NCBI RefSeq assembly: GCF_050908995.1
Contig: NC_135126.1
Span: forward strand, 14,570,001-14,634,000
DNA: 64,000 nucleotides
From: Andrena cerasifolii
Lineage: Eukaryota; Arthropoda; Insecta; Hymenoptera; Andrenidae
Direction: 5' to 3'
In this document: positions 11,100 to 24,000 of the stretch, one piece after another
Position numbering within the stretch: the stretch's first letter is position 1
Layout: the number at the start of each line of letters is the position of its first letter
Program-made: the position numbers and the translations under genes
Notes under the pieces: generated by a model
What the model was told of the DNA's origin: nothing
Database searches by the model: none
What the model saw: the letters and a program-made list of their open reading frames with translations, nothing else

Positions 11100-12450
11100 G
11101 GCGACAGACAAGCGCACAAACACTTTCTGCTTCATATATTAAGATAAAGTTGTTCGCGCGTACCCCTGAACGTGGAACCGTCCAGTAAAGCATTCTATGC
11201 GACAGACATGTTCACAGGCTGGTATTGTCGCTTACTCGCGGGAGAAATGCAGCTCCGTGCAGGCCGGTGTATCGGCGCAGGTAATTAGTTTCTCCGCGGG
11301 CACTCGGGCCCCGTTCCATCCTCTAGTACTCTCCCGGAATGAGAGGAGAGGCCATAACTCGCGAGAAAACCATTCCCAATATCTCCTCCTCCGTGGCGGG
11401 CCCGGCCGATAAAGCTCGCTAAGGCGGAGATAATTCGCCGCTCTCCGAAGCCTACCGCCCTCTGATCCTTATCCACCGATCGCTAAACGGCCGATGCCTT
11501 TACACGTAGCCGCTGGCGACCAGCTGTCACATAGATTGATGAGCAGTCGAAAGATTCCGAAACAATTATTGTTATTCTGATTACATAATAAGCGACGAAC
11601 GTTAACGTCGGACGGGGCCGCGGCGCGGCGGTGACGTCGACGGTCCGCCAACGGTGAGAGAGAGAGAGAGACGGCGGGTAAGCTCGGCGCAACACACCGA
11701 GAAAGGGGGACAGGGATGGAGAGAAAGGTAGGGCCGAGGGTGGCGGGTGCGTGGCACAAGTTCGAAAAAGGTAGACGGCTGGCACGGGCAGGAGAAGGAG
11801 AGGGCAATCAGGGGGGAGGGGAGATGGGCCGGCGGGAGGGAGACAGAGAAACGGAAGGGCCCAAAGGAGGAGGCCCAGGGAAGAGGACCGAATCTGAAGG
11901 AGTGGAAGCATAATTCCGAAGGGACTCGGGCCGGGAAGGCCAGTTCCGCGAATTCGCGTAATCGATTCCGTCATGTCGCGGACCACCCGGGCACGGTCCT
12001 AATAAATAAGTAATACGTCGGTTCAACCGAAAGATCAGGATTCCGGGAGGGGCGCGGGCCAAGAAGATGCATTGTATGCCGAGAGCGGTACGCGTATACA
12101 CTTTCAGGCCCCGGCTAATGTCCCCCCGATGGACCCTCGCGCGTCCTCTGCGCTTCTCCCCATGCCGTGCGCTATGCACCCTGATGTCGCTGCGATGGTA
12201 ATTATCGTTTCAGCACCCCTTACATCCTCATCCAACAGTTTCGCGATTCGTACGTGCGATTAATCACCTGGACGTCTCGTAGCTCGCGGTTCGGTTATTT
12301 TAAACCAGATCGTGCCTCCCTGAACGAAGGTACGATTTAGTCGGAATTTATGCATTCGTCGGTGAAAACGCGGAAACGATCGCGGTAGTGATATCTGTGT
12401 CCGGTATTTGGACAGTCTGTCTGAGTTGGACATTCGGTAAGTAATTTATG
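11100..12450. other. CpG-rich, purine-biased island, unassigned
   Basis: Strong GC/CpG rise against AT-rich flanks. The plus strand is purine-rich at 11700-11900 and holds a G-quadruplex-like segment (11810-11843). Donor-like sequences occur (GGCGCAG/GTAATT near 11280; CATTCG/GTAAGT near 12438). The minus-strand frame of 167 codons is Pro/Leu/Ser low-complexity and does not look like a protein. An enhancer, promoter or untranslated exon is possible. Confidence 0.3.
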
Positions 12451-15400
12451 GTACGGCACTCGCTTCCGCAGGTAAATTCCTTGTGCGAATGCTATGAGGG
12501 GTTTAAGGGTGTATCGGGCGTACTGAAATTTGAAATACTTGAATATCTACGGCTTACGCGTAGTAAATCTAGATGCGTGGAGCTCGAACGACAGTTGGAG
12601 TCTTGTTTTTACTCCTAGAAGGGTATTTTTCACTTTACAAATGCTTCTTCAAGCAATATTTGCCACAACTTTTGCCACTGAAAATGTTCTAAATTCACAA
12701 TTTTCTCAAGTTATAATTTAGTTCTTTTTAATTAATAATAATTAATTTTCTTTTACGGGGTAGTGGAAACTATTGAAACTCGGCAGATATTTTCATCTAT
12801 TCATATACTACATGTAAAAAAAAATTGAAAATATTGGTACCAATTCTTCAATATTTTTTCAGCTGTTTTACCTGTCAAGATCTTCTCTTTCCATAAGAGT
12901 ACCTACGTGTAAAATCAGTGAAAATTAAAATCGTTATAACTCAGCAACCGTTTAGTGAATTCGTTTAAAATTTTTGGGGCAAAATGCTGAAGAACAGGAG
13001 TCAGCATTTTGTCAGATTTTGAAATTCATTATAAATATGACAAATCAGATAAGAGTAACTAAGATTATATTTCCACTCACCTATAAATTGTTGACTATGT
13101 AAAAATTTATAAAAATTAGCTTTGATATCCAAACTTTTATTTATTATAATCACAACTTTATCGCTATTACTTGCACTGCGAATACACAAAGGGAACGCCA
13201 GTCCTAAGAAATTGAAAGATTAATTCTGTTCAATAAAAACAATACGACTATACTACTAAAATAAAGCAAAATATTAAACATGCTTATTAGATAACCACAG
13301 TCATTAACTAATCTCATAAAATAAGTTACATGTTTCGAGGTACATATCACATCAATATTATAGACAAAAAGTTGCCAGTAAACCTCTGACAGGTAGTAAA
13401 AAATAATTGACAAATTCTCTATTAGATTAAATAGACACTTATTCCAATTAGCGGTACATACCTATATAGTTTCAGTATTTACCTTCTAATTTCTCCTTAA
13501 ACTGATGAAGGTATTGGATCGTACAATGTCGGGGGCATTGAAATTCTTGATGGAACGAGATTTCTTAGGAAACTCGCGAGATGAAGGCCTACAGGCCAGT
13601 GTGTACTGTCCTATACGCGTGGATTCGCGCGAATTTCTACGGTCTTTGCAACACTGCTCTCAAACTATTTTGAAGAGACCTATAAATACGTTCATGCCAG
13701 GCGTAATACGCGACAAGTGTACAGAGACCGAATGTTTGTGTTTCGTACGTGGTCAAACGAGCGCTAAATATTTTAATTGCTTAAAATTTTTCTCTCCGCT
13801 AACCCACTTCTGGCCATTTAATGGCACCTGCTTGTTCTCCCAGGGATGCAATGAGAAAACGTACGAAGGACGGTTTCAGTGTAGATAATGTTCTTTCAAA
13901 GGGCAAATCAGAGAAATTGGATTGCGCATGAACGAATTAATTTGAAAAAAGTGGGAGCCTAATTGTAGAATAATAATTGATATTAAAGTTTACAGGCATG
14001 TTTCACTGAAAGAGAATACAGATATTTCTTATCGCTTGGGAATTGGGTAACATGAAAAGAAATTGTACGTCAGGTGTATTAATTACAAAGTGCTTATCAG
14101 TTGGAAGTGAATACTTTAAATTTAAATTATTTCTAAAATGATAAATAAGTTATACGGAATACTACAGAAATAAGGGTGCTTCTTTCTGAATCGTGGTATA
14201 TTAACTCTTCACTAGTAGCGCGATATTTAGTGACACTTTTAAATAATATTCAGAAACATGAAGATTAATACCATCCACTTATGGTTTTGCTTTTATTTAG
14301 AAAATATTGTACTCGCCAATAAGACTTTTAAGTCAAAGATTCTTAGAATTGAAGATCCATTAATAATGGAGGCGATAATAGCTGACAATTGTAATCCACT
14401 CGTACGCATACTAAAGAACATACGAGCTCCTTAAAAAAACAAATTATTGCTCTTTACATCTCCTTCACGCCTCCACGTACAAAAAAGAAAGTTTATTCGA
14501 GAAAAAAAACGAGACGTTCCAAGGTGCCCAACCAATTCATTCCGTAGACAAGCTCGTTTAACATTTTATCTGATCGATGCGGTAATTAATAATTTCCGTA
14601 ATAAATGTCGCAGCGTTGGGAAATTGAGAACACTGAGGCGGATAGGAAGTATGTGTTTGTAAAGCTTCCGCGGAAACATTAAAGCGATGCGCACATCTTT
14701 CATATTATACGGTAAACTGAACGCGAAAATTAAAACTTTTAATTAAATGCTGCCCAATATTTTTCAAAAGTGTAGCTCTTACTCGGCGACCAGCTGAAGC
14801 GGACTTTTAAAAAGTTTAAAATTACAAAATAATTCGTATGAAACTCATGCTAATTTCCGCACGGCCCGGTTCGGTAATGTATGGCATTCTTCTACTTTAT
14901 CTCCGCTATGCATTTAATCAAAACGGCCACAAGAGGGGAGGTCCAGTGACAGAAAACAGTGAATAAAAACTGACGGCCCTAAGGGTCTCCGTGCGTACAA
15001 GCGTATCGGAGTCATTGATTATTAATAAACATACGGCGAAGTTATGTTACACGCAATTAGACGACGTATAAAACCGGATAAAGTATCGAAATTTAATATG
15101 CAAATAGTGCTGCTGCCTTTTCAGTCTTGTAAATTTCGTATTTAACTGCGTATTGTTCTGCGGGTAATTGTGTTTCTTTTAAAATATTTAGTAGGTAGTT
15201 TTACATTCTATTTAATATCTTAGGTAGGTGTTTCTAAAATAGCACGGAAAACTGTAAGAGGAAATGCTCGTATATTTATCTTGTTGCACACTTACATTGT
15301 TTCTTCGCTGTAGGCGGAGGCGTCAGGGAAAAAGGAAGGTGACATCCCACTTCTCGCAGATTATGTTAAATTGTTTTTAGTCGGTAAAGCTAAGGAATAT

Positions 15401-16060
15401 ATTCAACACTATACCCGTTATACATGCATGGATTTAAGGTCCGCGAAGAAACAACTCGTGCCACCATGCACTATTTTTGCTGTATGAAAAAGTGAAGACC
15501 AGTATTCTCGGACTACCTGCATCTGAAGTGAAGAAATATAAGTATTTCAAACGAAGGGGCAAAAATATTAGTCTTTCCAATGCCAGAAGCGCAAACCCGG
15601 CTATAAATCATTAGTTTTGGAACAATCACTTAATTTTTCAGATTCAAGAAACTTATCGTAATAAAAGAATAATTTTATGAAATCGCCGATGATACAGCGA
15701 TTGAAGCAATGGACTCTGGTATTGCCAAAGATTCTTCTCACCTGTTTTAATGAATCTGTAGAGATTTTCTTCAAGCAATCTGAAAATTCGCTGAAACAAT
15801 AATACGATATGTGACTATCTTAAAAACTGAAGAGAAGCTCCTCAATACAAAATGATCACAGAATCTGAACAGCAGGGGAGATACATGTTTGCTATACATA
15901 TTGCCATAACAGTTAAGAATATTTTCTCCGTTTGCCCTGCTCTTCAACCCTCCGCTCCGCCAGAGTGATCAATGGTACTTAATCACAGAGAACAATTTCA
16001 CCAACCCTGAGAGTCACCACCACATTTTATTTATTTATATGGAAGAAGCTTTCATACAAG
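12451..16060. other. AT-rich DNA with no supported gene
   Basis: Only one frame stands out, 13505-13888 plus (127 codons, Cys-rich, unrecognised), without splice or homology support. The rest is AT-rich DNA without clear repeats. Confidence 0.4.
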
Positions 16061-16500
16061 ACCCAACAAAATACCCGCACTTCGCTACGGTAGAATAATT
16101 AAAAGGAGTCACTTTTATATCTGTTTTTTTAAGTAATTTTTTATGTAATTTTTGTAAAGTAACCTTTGCTTAATGAACATTTATATATGTATATGTTGGT
16201 TTTCAGGCATTCGTGTGGGTAACTTTTGTAAGTAAAAACCAAGTTGATATCGGGCCTAAAAGATTTAAGGAGTCCGAGAAAATATATTTTACCCCTTTTC
16301 AACCCCCCTTGGGGATGGAACTTCGAAAAATCCCTTCTTATCGAGCACCTACGTCGTAAAAGGAATATACTCCCTGAATTTCATGTTTCTAGGTTCAGCA
16401 ATTTGGCCTGGGCGTTGATGGATCAGTGAGTGACGCAACAATTTTATATACAACTAGCAAAATACCCTCGCGCTTCACTTTCGGCGTACGAGATATTAAG
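16061..16500. repeat. Interspersed repeat with AAAATACCC(G/T)CRCTTC motif
   Basis: AAAATACCCGCACTTCGCTA at about 16069 and AAAATACCCTCGCGCTTCAC at about 16461 bracket a segment with CCCCTTGGGGATGGAACTT and CTGAATTTCATGTTTCTAGG. It ends in GGGCGTTGATGGATCAGTGA, shared with the hairpin at 50021-50127. These are conserved parts of a common insect interspersed repeat; the class is uncertain. Confidence 0.5.
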
Positions 16501-16729
16501 TACTCCAAGATATCCTAGAATAACACATTTTGGTAGCAATGTCGATACTAATAATTCTTCTCAATTTCAACGTCGTATGTAATCAACATTCCCAAAAGAA
16601 ACGCAAGCAATCTAGAATCCAGTAAAGAAAACTGACCCCACCTGGTCATCTCTCCCAGAACCCAGAGTCAGAATCAGTAGTCGATGGAGCGTAAACGCTG
16701 AACGTCACTATTGAAGCTAACAACGCGTT

Positions 16730-17570
16730 TGTGGCTGCACCCTAGGAAGCTGTATCGTTCCGAATTCGCGATTACTTCAACGAGAGGGAAATATCGCGAA
16801 GCCGCTAAAAGGGATCCGAGTTAATCACAGTCGGATGGGAATATTCATGTTCGCGGAAGATAAATCCAGAAACGAATCGGGAGGGGTCGTGTTATGGAGC
16901 AACACGGGAGAACAATACAAGTGTATACGTATAATGCGTACGCGTGTACCTGTACACGCACCAAATAAGATCTCAGGTTGCCATTGTGACACCCGAGTAC
17001 CCGAAAGGGACCTCACGCGGCCGGGTAAGATTTTCTTGCACGGTTATACGGTAACTCTTGGACCGCGTAACACTTGGAAGGTGTCGGCGAGTCCTTCGGC
17101 CAGGGTCACTATCACGAGCTGGTGGACAGCGAGCGCAGAGTAGGTCTTCGCCGTGCAAACAGGAGCAGGAACGACAGAGAGGGATGAACGGCGGCGAAGG
17201 GGGTGGAGGAGTGGGAGGAGACGCAAGAGAAGGGGGCGTTGAGGGGGAGGATGAGGCGGAGAGAGACGGCATTTGAGCGAGTTACGTGTAAACTCGATAC
17301 TCAGCTGGATCATCGGAACCTGACATTCGAGGCTCTGCCGTGGCTCGTCCACGAAAGGATCGACCTGAGTGAACCGAAACTCGTAAAGGCAAAGCTTGTG
17401 GTGTAAGTCTTTTCGAGCCCTCCTCATCTACGACTAACGTCATTTGTTCCAATAAGTTGCGGCTAACCACGCGGATCTCTGTTACGGCCAGTTTACAGCA
17501 AAACATGTTTATTAGCTGCACGGATCCTTGTACGTGGATGTATCCTCTTCTTCTTGATTAGACGCGTCGC
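16730..17570. other. CpG-rich island, unassigned
   Basis: GC-rich with purine bias on + at 17160-17275. Both strands stay open: plus 16835-17143 (102 codons) and minus about 17160-17044 (ALAVHQLVIVTLAEGLADTF, GC-rich third positions). Neither is recognised, and a regulatory island or an exon of an unknown gene cannot be separated. Confidence 0.3.
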
Positions 17571-17623
17571 GAATGCTTCGTTTATTTTTCGGGAACAACG
17601 TTGGGGTTTAGAATGGAGCTTTA

Positions 17624-18226
17624 AATATTCGAATGTTCGAACAATTAGGAGTATTCGAATATTTAGGACTATTCGAATATTCGAATATTTAGGACTGTTC
17701 GAATATTCGAATATTTAGGAGTATTCGAATATTCGAATATTTAGGAGTATTCGAATATTCGAATATTTAGGAGTATTCAAATATTTAGGACTATTCGAAT
17801 ATTCGAATATTTAGGAGTATTCGAATATTTAAGACTATTCGAATATTCGAATATTTAGGACTGATCGAATATTCGAATATTTAGGAGTATTCGAATATAT
17901 AGGACTATTCGAATATTCGAATATTTAGGACTGTTCGAATATTCGAATATTTAGGAGTATTCGAATATTTAAGACTATTCGAATATTCGAATATTTAAAA
18001 CTATTCGAATTTTCGAATATTTAGGAGTATTCGAATATTCGAATATTGAGGAGTATTCAAATATTTAGGACTATTCGAATATTCGAATATTTAGGAGTAT
18101 TCGAATATTTAGGAGTATTCGAATATTTAAGACTATTCGAATTTTCGAATATTTAGGAGTATTCGATTATTCGAATAATGAGAAGTATTAAAATATGCGA
18201 ACATTATTCAAACAATTAGGAGTATT
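17624..18226. repeat. TTCGAATA minisatellite
   Basis: Tandem array of about 18-26-bp units built from AATATTCGAATATTTAGGAG/AC, with some AAGAC variants. The core is the palindrome ATTCGAATATTCGAAT. The edges are more degenerate, and an isolated remnant lies at about 18470-18506, so an older array may once have been longer. Confidence 0.95.
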
Positions 18227-18506
18227 CGAATACTTATTCGGGGTGGTCGAATTTCGGATTCTACCGAATAGGAATCTGAACAAGAAAAAAATGTTCACAC
18301 TTTATTGTGAAATCCTTTTCATAATGGCCTTACCAATTATTTGTTTTTCAAACGATACATTTTTAGCTTTATTAATCTTTGGTAAATTTATAAATGTTGA
18401 AACGAAAACAACCATCGGATATTAGTATTATTATTCTAATTATTTTACAATTGAAGAAATTATTCGAATTCTCTGATTTTCGAATATTCGAATATTCGTT
18501 GCAGCC

Positions 18507-19660
18507 GATTTTCAATCGACATGGTCGCCGTTACCGTAAAGGGCGTGCAAAGTTAAAAACTATTTCTTGAAAAGGAACGCAGGAATAGCATTCAACCTTA
18601 AGTCTTCCCGATGTTCAAGAGTTCTTGATCAATGAGGAAGATCGCGCAAATAAGACTGGTCTCTCTGCTTTCGAGTACTTAGTCGATGCAACGCGTGATT
18701 AGAGATTGGCGTTTACCGAGCGCAGAAATTTCCTGCTAAAACATTTGCAACATGCCGCGGTGGCGGTTCCTAGCCTTCGGTTTATAAGCAGCAGTCTCGA
18801 GTTTCACCATTTTCTGACCCGCGGTAGCCTTTGAATTTTTGGAATAAGAACCGGTAGACTTGGCCATATTTCGTTCTATATTCGCCTTCGTCTTTGACGA
18901 CAACGGAAGAGCAATTTCTACACATCTCACGGCACGTTTATTTATTTGCTCGGCATCCAGAAATACTAGTGTCAAAGAGACATGTCGTTTTTCTCATTCA
19001 CTGGAACCTTTTTTTTTTATACGCATAATGTCCATCGTTACTTATCGTTAAGTATGTCTGCCATTTTGCAAGCAGTTCATCTATTCGATTTGCCCACAAA
19101 TCGGGAAAATTTAGACCACCCAAGTTTTCCTCGTAACTATTGTACCTACTTGTTATTATTCGAAGAATTCTGCAACGACTGAATAAAATCATTTATGATA
19201 ATAAAATGATATCCCAGCCGTGATCGAATGCTGCTGTTTCATCTGGAAGCGGAGAAGGTTTCTTCATTTATTGACAGTAACTTTTACAATTAATAGTTCT
19301 GCCATTTGGTTGAAGTTGCGTACATTCTGGACCTTTTCTGCTTCACCATCCATCGAGCACAATTTTCTTGTGATGCGGCTTAGGTTTTGCCATTCTTAGT
19401 TTACAATACACTTTTTCTTATATTATTATACAGTGTCTCTGTTCTAGCTCCAGTAGGCAATCACGATTATTGTATAATTGCATAATGAAATTCACAATTT
19501 TTCTTAATGACAGCAGATGGCAAACTCAGATTTTCGGCCAGTATTTTACGTTCACGAGAAACCTCAAACTTTGTACATTTCTAATATTCAAATCACTACA
19601 TCGGAATGTCGCAAACTACCTTTATATGTTTAGGTACTTACATATGTACGGTATTTCTTT
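18507..19660. other. Non-coding stretch, no gene supported
   Basis: A short GC-richer patch (18.52-18.90 kb) followed by AT-rich DNA. A minus-strand frame 18975-18736 (Lys/Arg-rich, 79 codons) has no recognisable domain. Confidence 0.35.
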
Positions 19661-19663
19661 TTT

Positions 19664-19849
19664 TTTATTTATTTATTCAAAGTCGTATGCACCTCTGGGG
19701 GTGACTACTATATTACACTGTTTACATTGCATTAGTTTTTAATTATATTGACCATTTTTATTTATTTGTTCAAAGTCGTATGCACCTCTGGGGGTGACTA
19801 CTATATTACACTGTTTACATTGCATTAGTTTTTAATTATATTGACCATT
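19664..19849. repeat. 93-bp tandem duplication
   Basis: Two near-identical 93-base units with CAAAGTCGTATGCACCTCTG at 19678 and 19771 and TATATTGACCATT at the end of each. Only one or two differences are seen, so the duplication is recent. No coding content. Confidence 0.95.
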
Positions 19850-20951
19850 GTATTACAGCTAGATTAATTGTAGAAGGTTTCCTTCTTTTAAAAACTGCAA
19901 GAGGCTTTCTAGTGCTTTTTTATTGTTTAGGGTTGATTTTAGGTAGTTGGATGTGTATAGTACTCTCTTCGAAAATACAGTATAAAGTTTTGACGAGCAC
20001 TGACACTTTGCATCCCACTTGATACACGAGCAGCGTACAATATTGCAAATGCACATCTGTTTGCGAATATCTTCATTCTAGAAGATTTCACGAAGAATCC
20101 CAATCATAAAAAAATTACACTATTTTACAGTTTAAAGAATGCGCGATGAATCAGGAAATGCTTGGTTGATATGTACTTGGTATTAGAGGGTCTTCCACTT
20201 ATCACAAAGTAGGTCAGGCATTGCACGTGTAAAAACGACAGAACTTTCTCACAAACCTACTATATATCACTGAAACTCTCATCTAGATAACGTTCGACGT
20301 ACATACATACCTGCCCGCAGAAACATCTTTTTCACGTTTTATTTATCGTCGAACCTCCTGGAAGAGGACCTGAGGGATACGTTCGATTGAAATTTATGCG
20401 AGATCTCGGTAGAGAACCAATGAATCGCGGACCATATCACATACAGGGTGTCGTGAAATTGTGGGCCAAGCAGGAGCATCGAAATTCCTCATGCCCAAAG
20501 AAACAGAAAGATTCTTTCTCATTTTGTAAACAGAGGCTGCGTTTTAAAAATATAAATTACTAGCTGAAATGTCCGGTGTTACCCGGGTTAATGTAAGTTT
20601 TAGAATAAAAGCGACAGTATTATAAACGGCAAAATAGTTAATAGCGGTATTAAAGTTAGCGAGAAAGGCAATAGTATTATATCATAGTTTATTTGTCGTC
20701 ATTAGGACAACAGAATTTTTTATTATCAGAACATTATTAGAAGAAGTTTAATCAGAAACACTCGTCTAAACTGAAATTTTACTAAATGTTACAGTGACTC
20801 TGGGTATCACCAAAACAATTATCAAATTTGGCAGAACATTCGTCAATTCTTTTCGAGTTTCAAAGTGGGCGTAAACGAAACTTTTAAAGTGATTCCCACT
20901 CGGGTGTGTAGAAATTTGTATTACGAACAAAACAAACAAACAAATAAACAG
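19850..20951. other. AT-rich DNA with TE-like fragments
   Basis: Contains TACAGGGTGTCGTG near 20443 and ACTAGCTGAAATGTCCGG near 20561, both of the type seen at ends of interspersed repeats. No gene is supported. Confidence 0.35.
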
Positions 20952-20979
20952 AAAATGAATTATATATATATGATTATAT

Positions 20980-21016
<37 letters not shown>

Positions 21017-21097
21017 TATTATTATATATATATATAATTATATTATTATATATATATATAATTATATTATTATATATATATAATTATAATTCATTTT
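20952..21097. repeat. TA array inside a larger palindrome
   Basis: Tandem units of about 25 bases (ATTATATTATTATATATATA type) repeated about four times, flanked by perfect 13-base inverted arms AAAATGAATTATA (20952-20964) and TATAATTCATTTT (21085-21097). The whole block can form a cruciform. Confidence 0.85.
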
Positions 21098-24000
21098 GGG
21101 TGCCATTCGTGGGACCATTGGTGGCCCGCGACAAACTTTCCGTCCTGCCCATTAGCGATTTTCATTATTAATTAATTTCAGTATCAACCGATAATATCTA
21201 CATTTTGTACTGCCTATCATCAATTAATTTACAATTATCTCATCTGAGACAGTTATCACGATCGATGGCCCAAGAGGCATGGTATTTAACGAGTATTGTT
21301 ACTAAAAAGCTGCGATATACTTAGCTGCATAAATATATTCAACGCAATGCTAAGAACAAGACTGTAATGAATTTAAGTTTTTAATGAAAATAATAAAAAG
21401 GAGGAACAGGCGCGAATTAAAAAAAGAGAAAGTAAATTGTCAGATGTAAGAGGACGCCGCCCGGCAGTCCTGCTATAAAAAATGTAAAAAAGTATAGTAG
21501 TAAATATGCAAGAAATCGCAATGTTAAAGTAGCAGCAATTTGTACGGTGGATGCGGGGTCCATTTTGACCCATAATATAATTTCCCTCATACACAGCCTA
21601 GAATGACCTAAAATTCTGGTCTTAAATGACATAAACGGCTTTGATTAAGTATAGGATTGACCCAAATGAATCCAGTTTTCGGTAAGTGAGGCTTATATGA
21701 AGGGGTAAGGGGAAAAAACGAGTAATGTCACAAAACAACATTATCGAGAAAATTAAGTTTAAATACTTTGGTCCACCAGTAATAGCCCGATCATGGCTTT
21801 TTTAGTTTCGTTATATAGTTTTTATTTTACAAATGAAAAATTATGAAAAATGAGCAACTCTGCAGCGAAAATCGATACTTTTGTTATGAACAGTCGCCGT
21901 TTCGTAGCAAGTTAATTTTTCGGGATAATGAACAATTGGGCACTATATAATCTAATATACTAACTGCATCTGGTCGAATTTTTTATTTCAGATAAACCAG
22001 GTCGAAGCTACTGACCACTGTACAGTGGTCACCGCAAAGTGCTTAAAAAAAAAAACGCTGCCGAGATCTCGCCCATAATTCCTTTAATTATTTATACATT
22101 GCATTGTAAAAAATACTACCTACAAGAACTTTAAAGTATATACTTTCGAATGGACAACAGTTTATTTAAAAAAAGTCTTCAAGTTTTTCCAAAAAAAAAT
22201 CCCGAAAATATATGTGTTCTCAGACCTCACTGGTAGGCGTGGCCCCTTAATCACTTAGCCGACAGCTTTTGTATATTCTGAATTTGCAGGTGAACACGAA
22301 TACGCTTGTCGTGCTTAGCTTCGAGCAATCAGTATTATTCGGGCCGTGATAGCGAGAGGAACTACGGAAAGGCATTCCTCGTGACGCGTGGTTGTTGAAT
22401 GACGTGATATAAAACTTGTTTTCATTAATGTTTATTAACACACTAGGGAAACGCGGGAAACCATTGGCCGAATAAATAGACCAAATTATTAATTAAATGT
22501 GAAGTTATATAAACTGGAAAAATTAATCTACTACCTATGGTGGAAAGCGGAGGCGACCTCTGTAATAGCATAACGAATGTGTCTAAAGTCGTGAACATAA
22601 ACTGACTGTGCAGCTTTAGTGTGCGAGACATTGCCAGAACAAGTGGAAATATGTATTAGAAAAGTGAGTGTTAAATGGTACCTGTAATATCTGTAAGTAC
22701 GACTGCTATATAGTGATATTCAAATAGCGCGCGTGTGGTATCGTCTTCCTTAACTGCAACTGCTTCTACCTTGAATACAAAGCTTCAGATTGCAAAAGGG
22801 TAAGTGACTTTTCGATTTCTTATAGCCCGAGGAAAATACTTAGGATCGCATGGCACTTGTATGTTTCGGCTTGTTTCATAATTTTGGAGCAGCTTGTATA
22901 AATGGTGCGGGAGAATGTTTACGGAAGGAGCATCTAGTATTCGTCGAAATAAACGAAAGGGAGTTCATAAACAAGGGTCTGAAAATAATTCAGCATCGAG
23001 TTGTAGGAAATAGGTAGATATAGGCGAGTATCTATTCGAAAGTTATCGCTCGACAGAATTAAATATGTTAGATTTTTATTTATAAGGTCACTTAGAGACT
23101 ATAGCGTATAATTGTTTTAAAAATATTCAAATTCTTAATCAGTTATCAGTTATTTGTTATGTATTTTAACACACCTCTAGCAGCACATAATATTAGTTAA
23201 ATATTTTTTTCAAATATTAAAAAAATATTTTTTAGCCACACTTTTTAATATGAAAAAATGTCGAATCCGAATGTTACACACGCATACAGAAAATGTGGAA
23301 TAAATGTTTAGAAAATATGAACTAAATATTCGTGGAATGTGAAATAAATATTTAGAGAATGTGAAGCAGATATTCAGGAAATGTAAATTTAATATTTAAA
23401 AAGTGTAAAGTAAATATTTAGAAAATGTGGAGTAATAATATTGGATGTACCTATGTGTTACCTTATTTCGTTTTTTCCTGTGTTTTTCTGAATATACATA
23501 TATATATATACGTACCTACTAAAAAAGGTAACTCGAGGCGACATTTCACCCCTACTATAAAGCAACAGTGTACAGAATGTTATTTAAAATGTACTTCTAA
23601 GTTAATTTTCGTTTGACATTTAGTTAACAAATCAGTGGAGGTATTGAGGGACAATGTAGCGAAAGTATTTGGCCATATCGACCCCTTCCTTTCAAAGCTA
23701 TCGAGTGGGGAGAGATGCCCCAGTCATCCTGATTAGTTCTCGGGTACCCGATAACTTTTAGGTTGTGATTTTACAGTGTGATCAGATGTAAGAATTTTTA
23801 AGCAAAAAATTCGGCCCCCGAATCGCGAATCGAGTCCCCGTAATTTCGGGTACCCATGCACCCCTCTGCTGTAGATGCAGATAATATTTAACGAAACTTA
23901 GCGAACGTCTTATAACTTAGAGATAAATAATTTTCAAAGACTTGCATGTGAAATCTATTGTCTTCAGTTTCACGAATACCACATGCCTCTAAAGTTTTGC

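Noticed and set aside
11483..11986. 167-codon Pro/Leu-rich minus frame
   Set aside because: Arises from the purine-rich plus strand of a CpG island; no conserved pattern, and other frames are open too.
13505..13888. 127-codon plus frame, Cys-rich
   Set aside because: Unrecognised, isolated in AT-rich DNA, no splice or homology support. Kept only as a mention under the region entry.
17624..18226. Tandem array as a CRISPR or telomeric repeat
   Set aside because: Units are contiguous without unique spacers, and the sequence is not TTAGG; it is a minisatellite.
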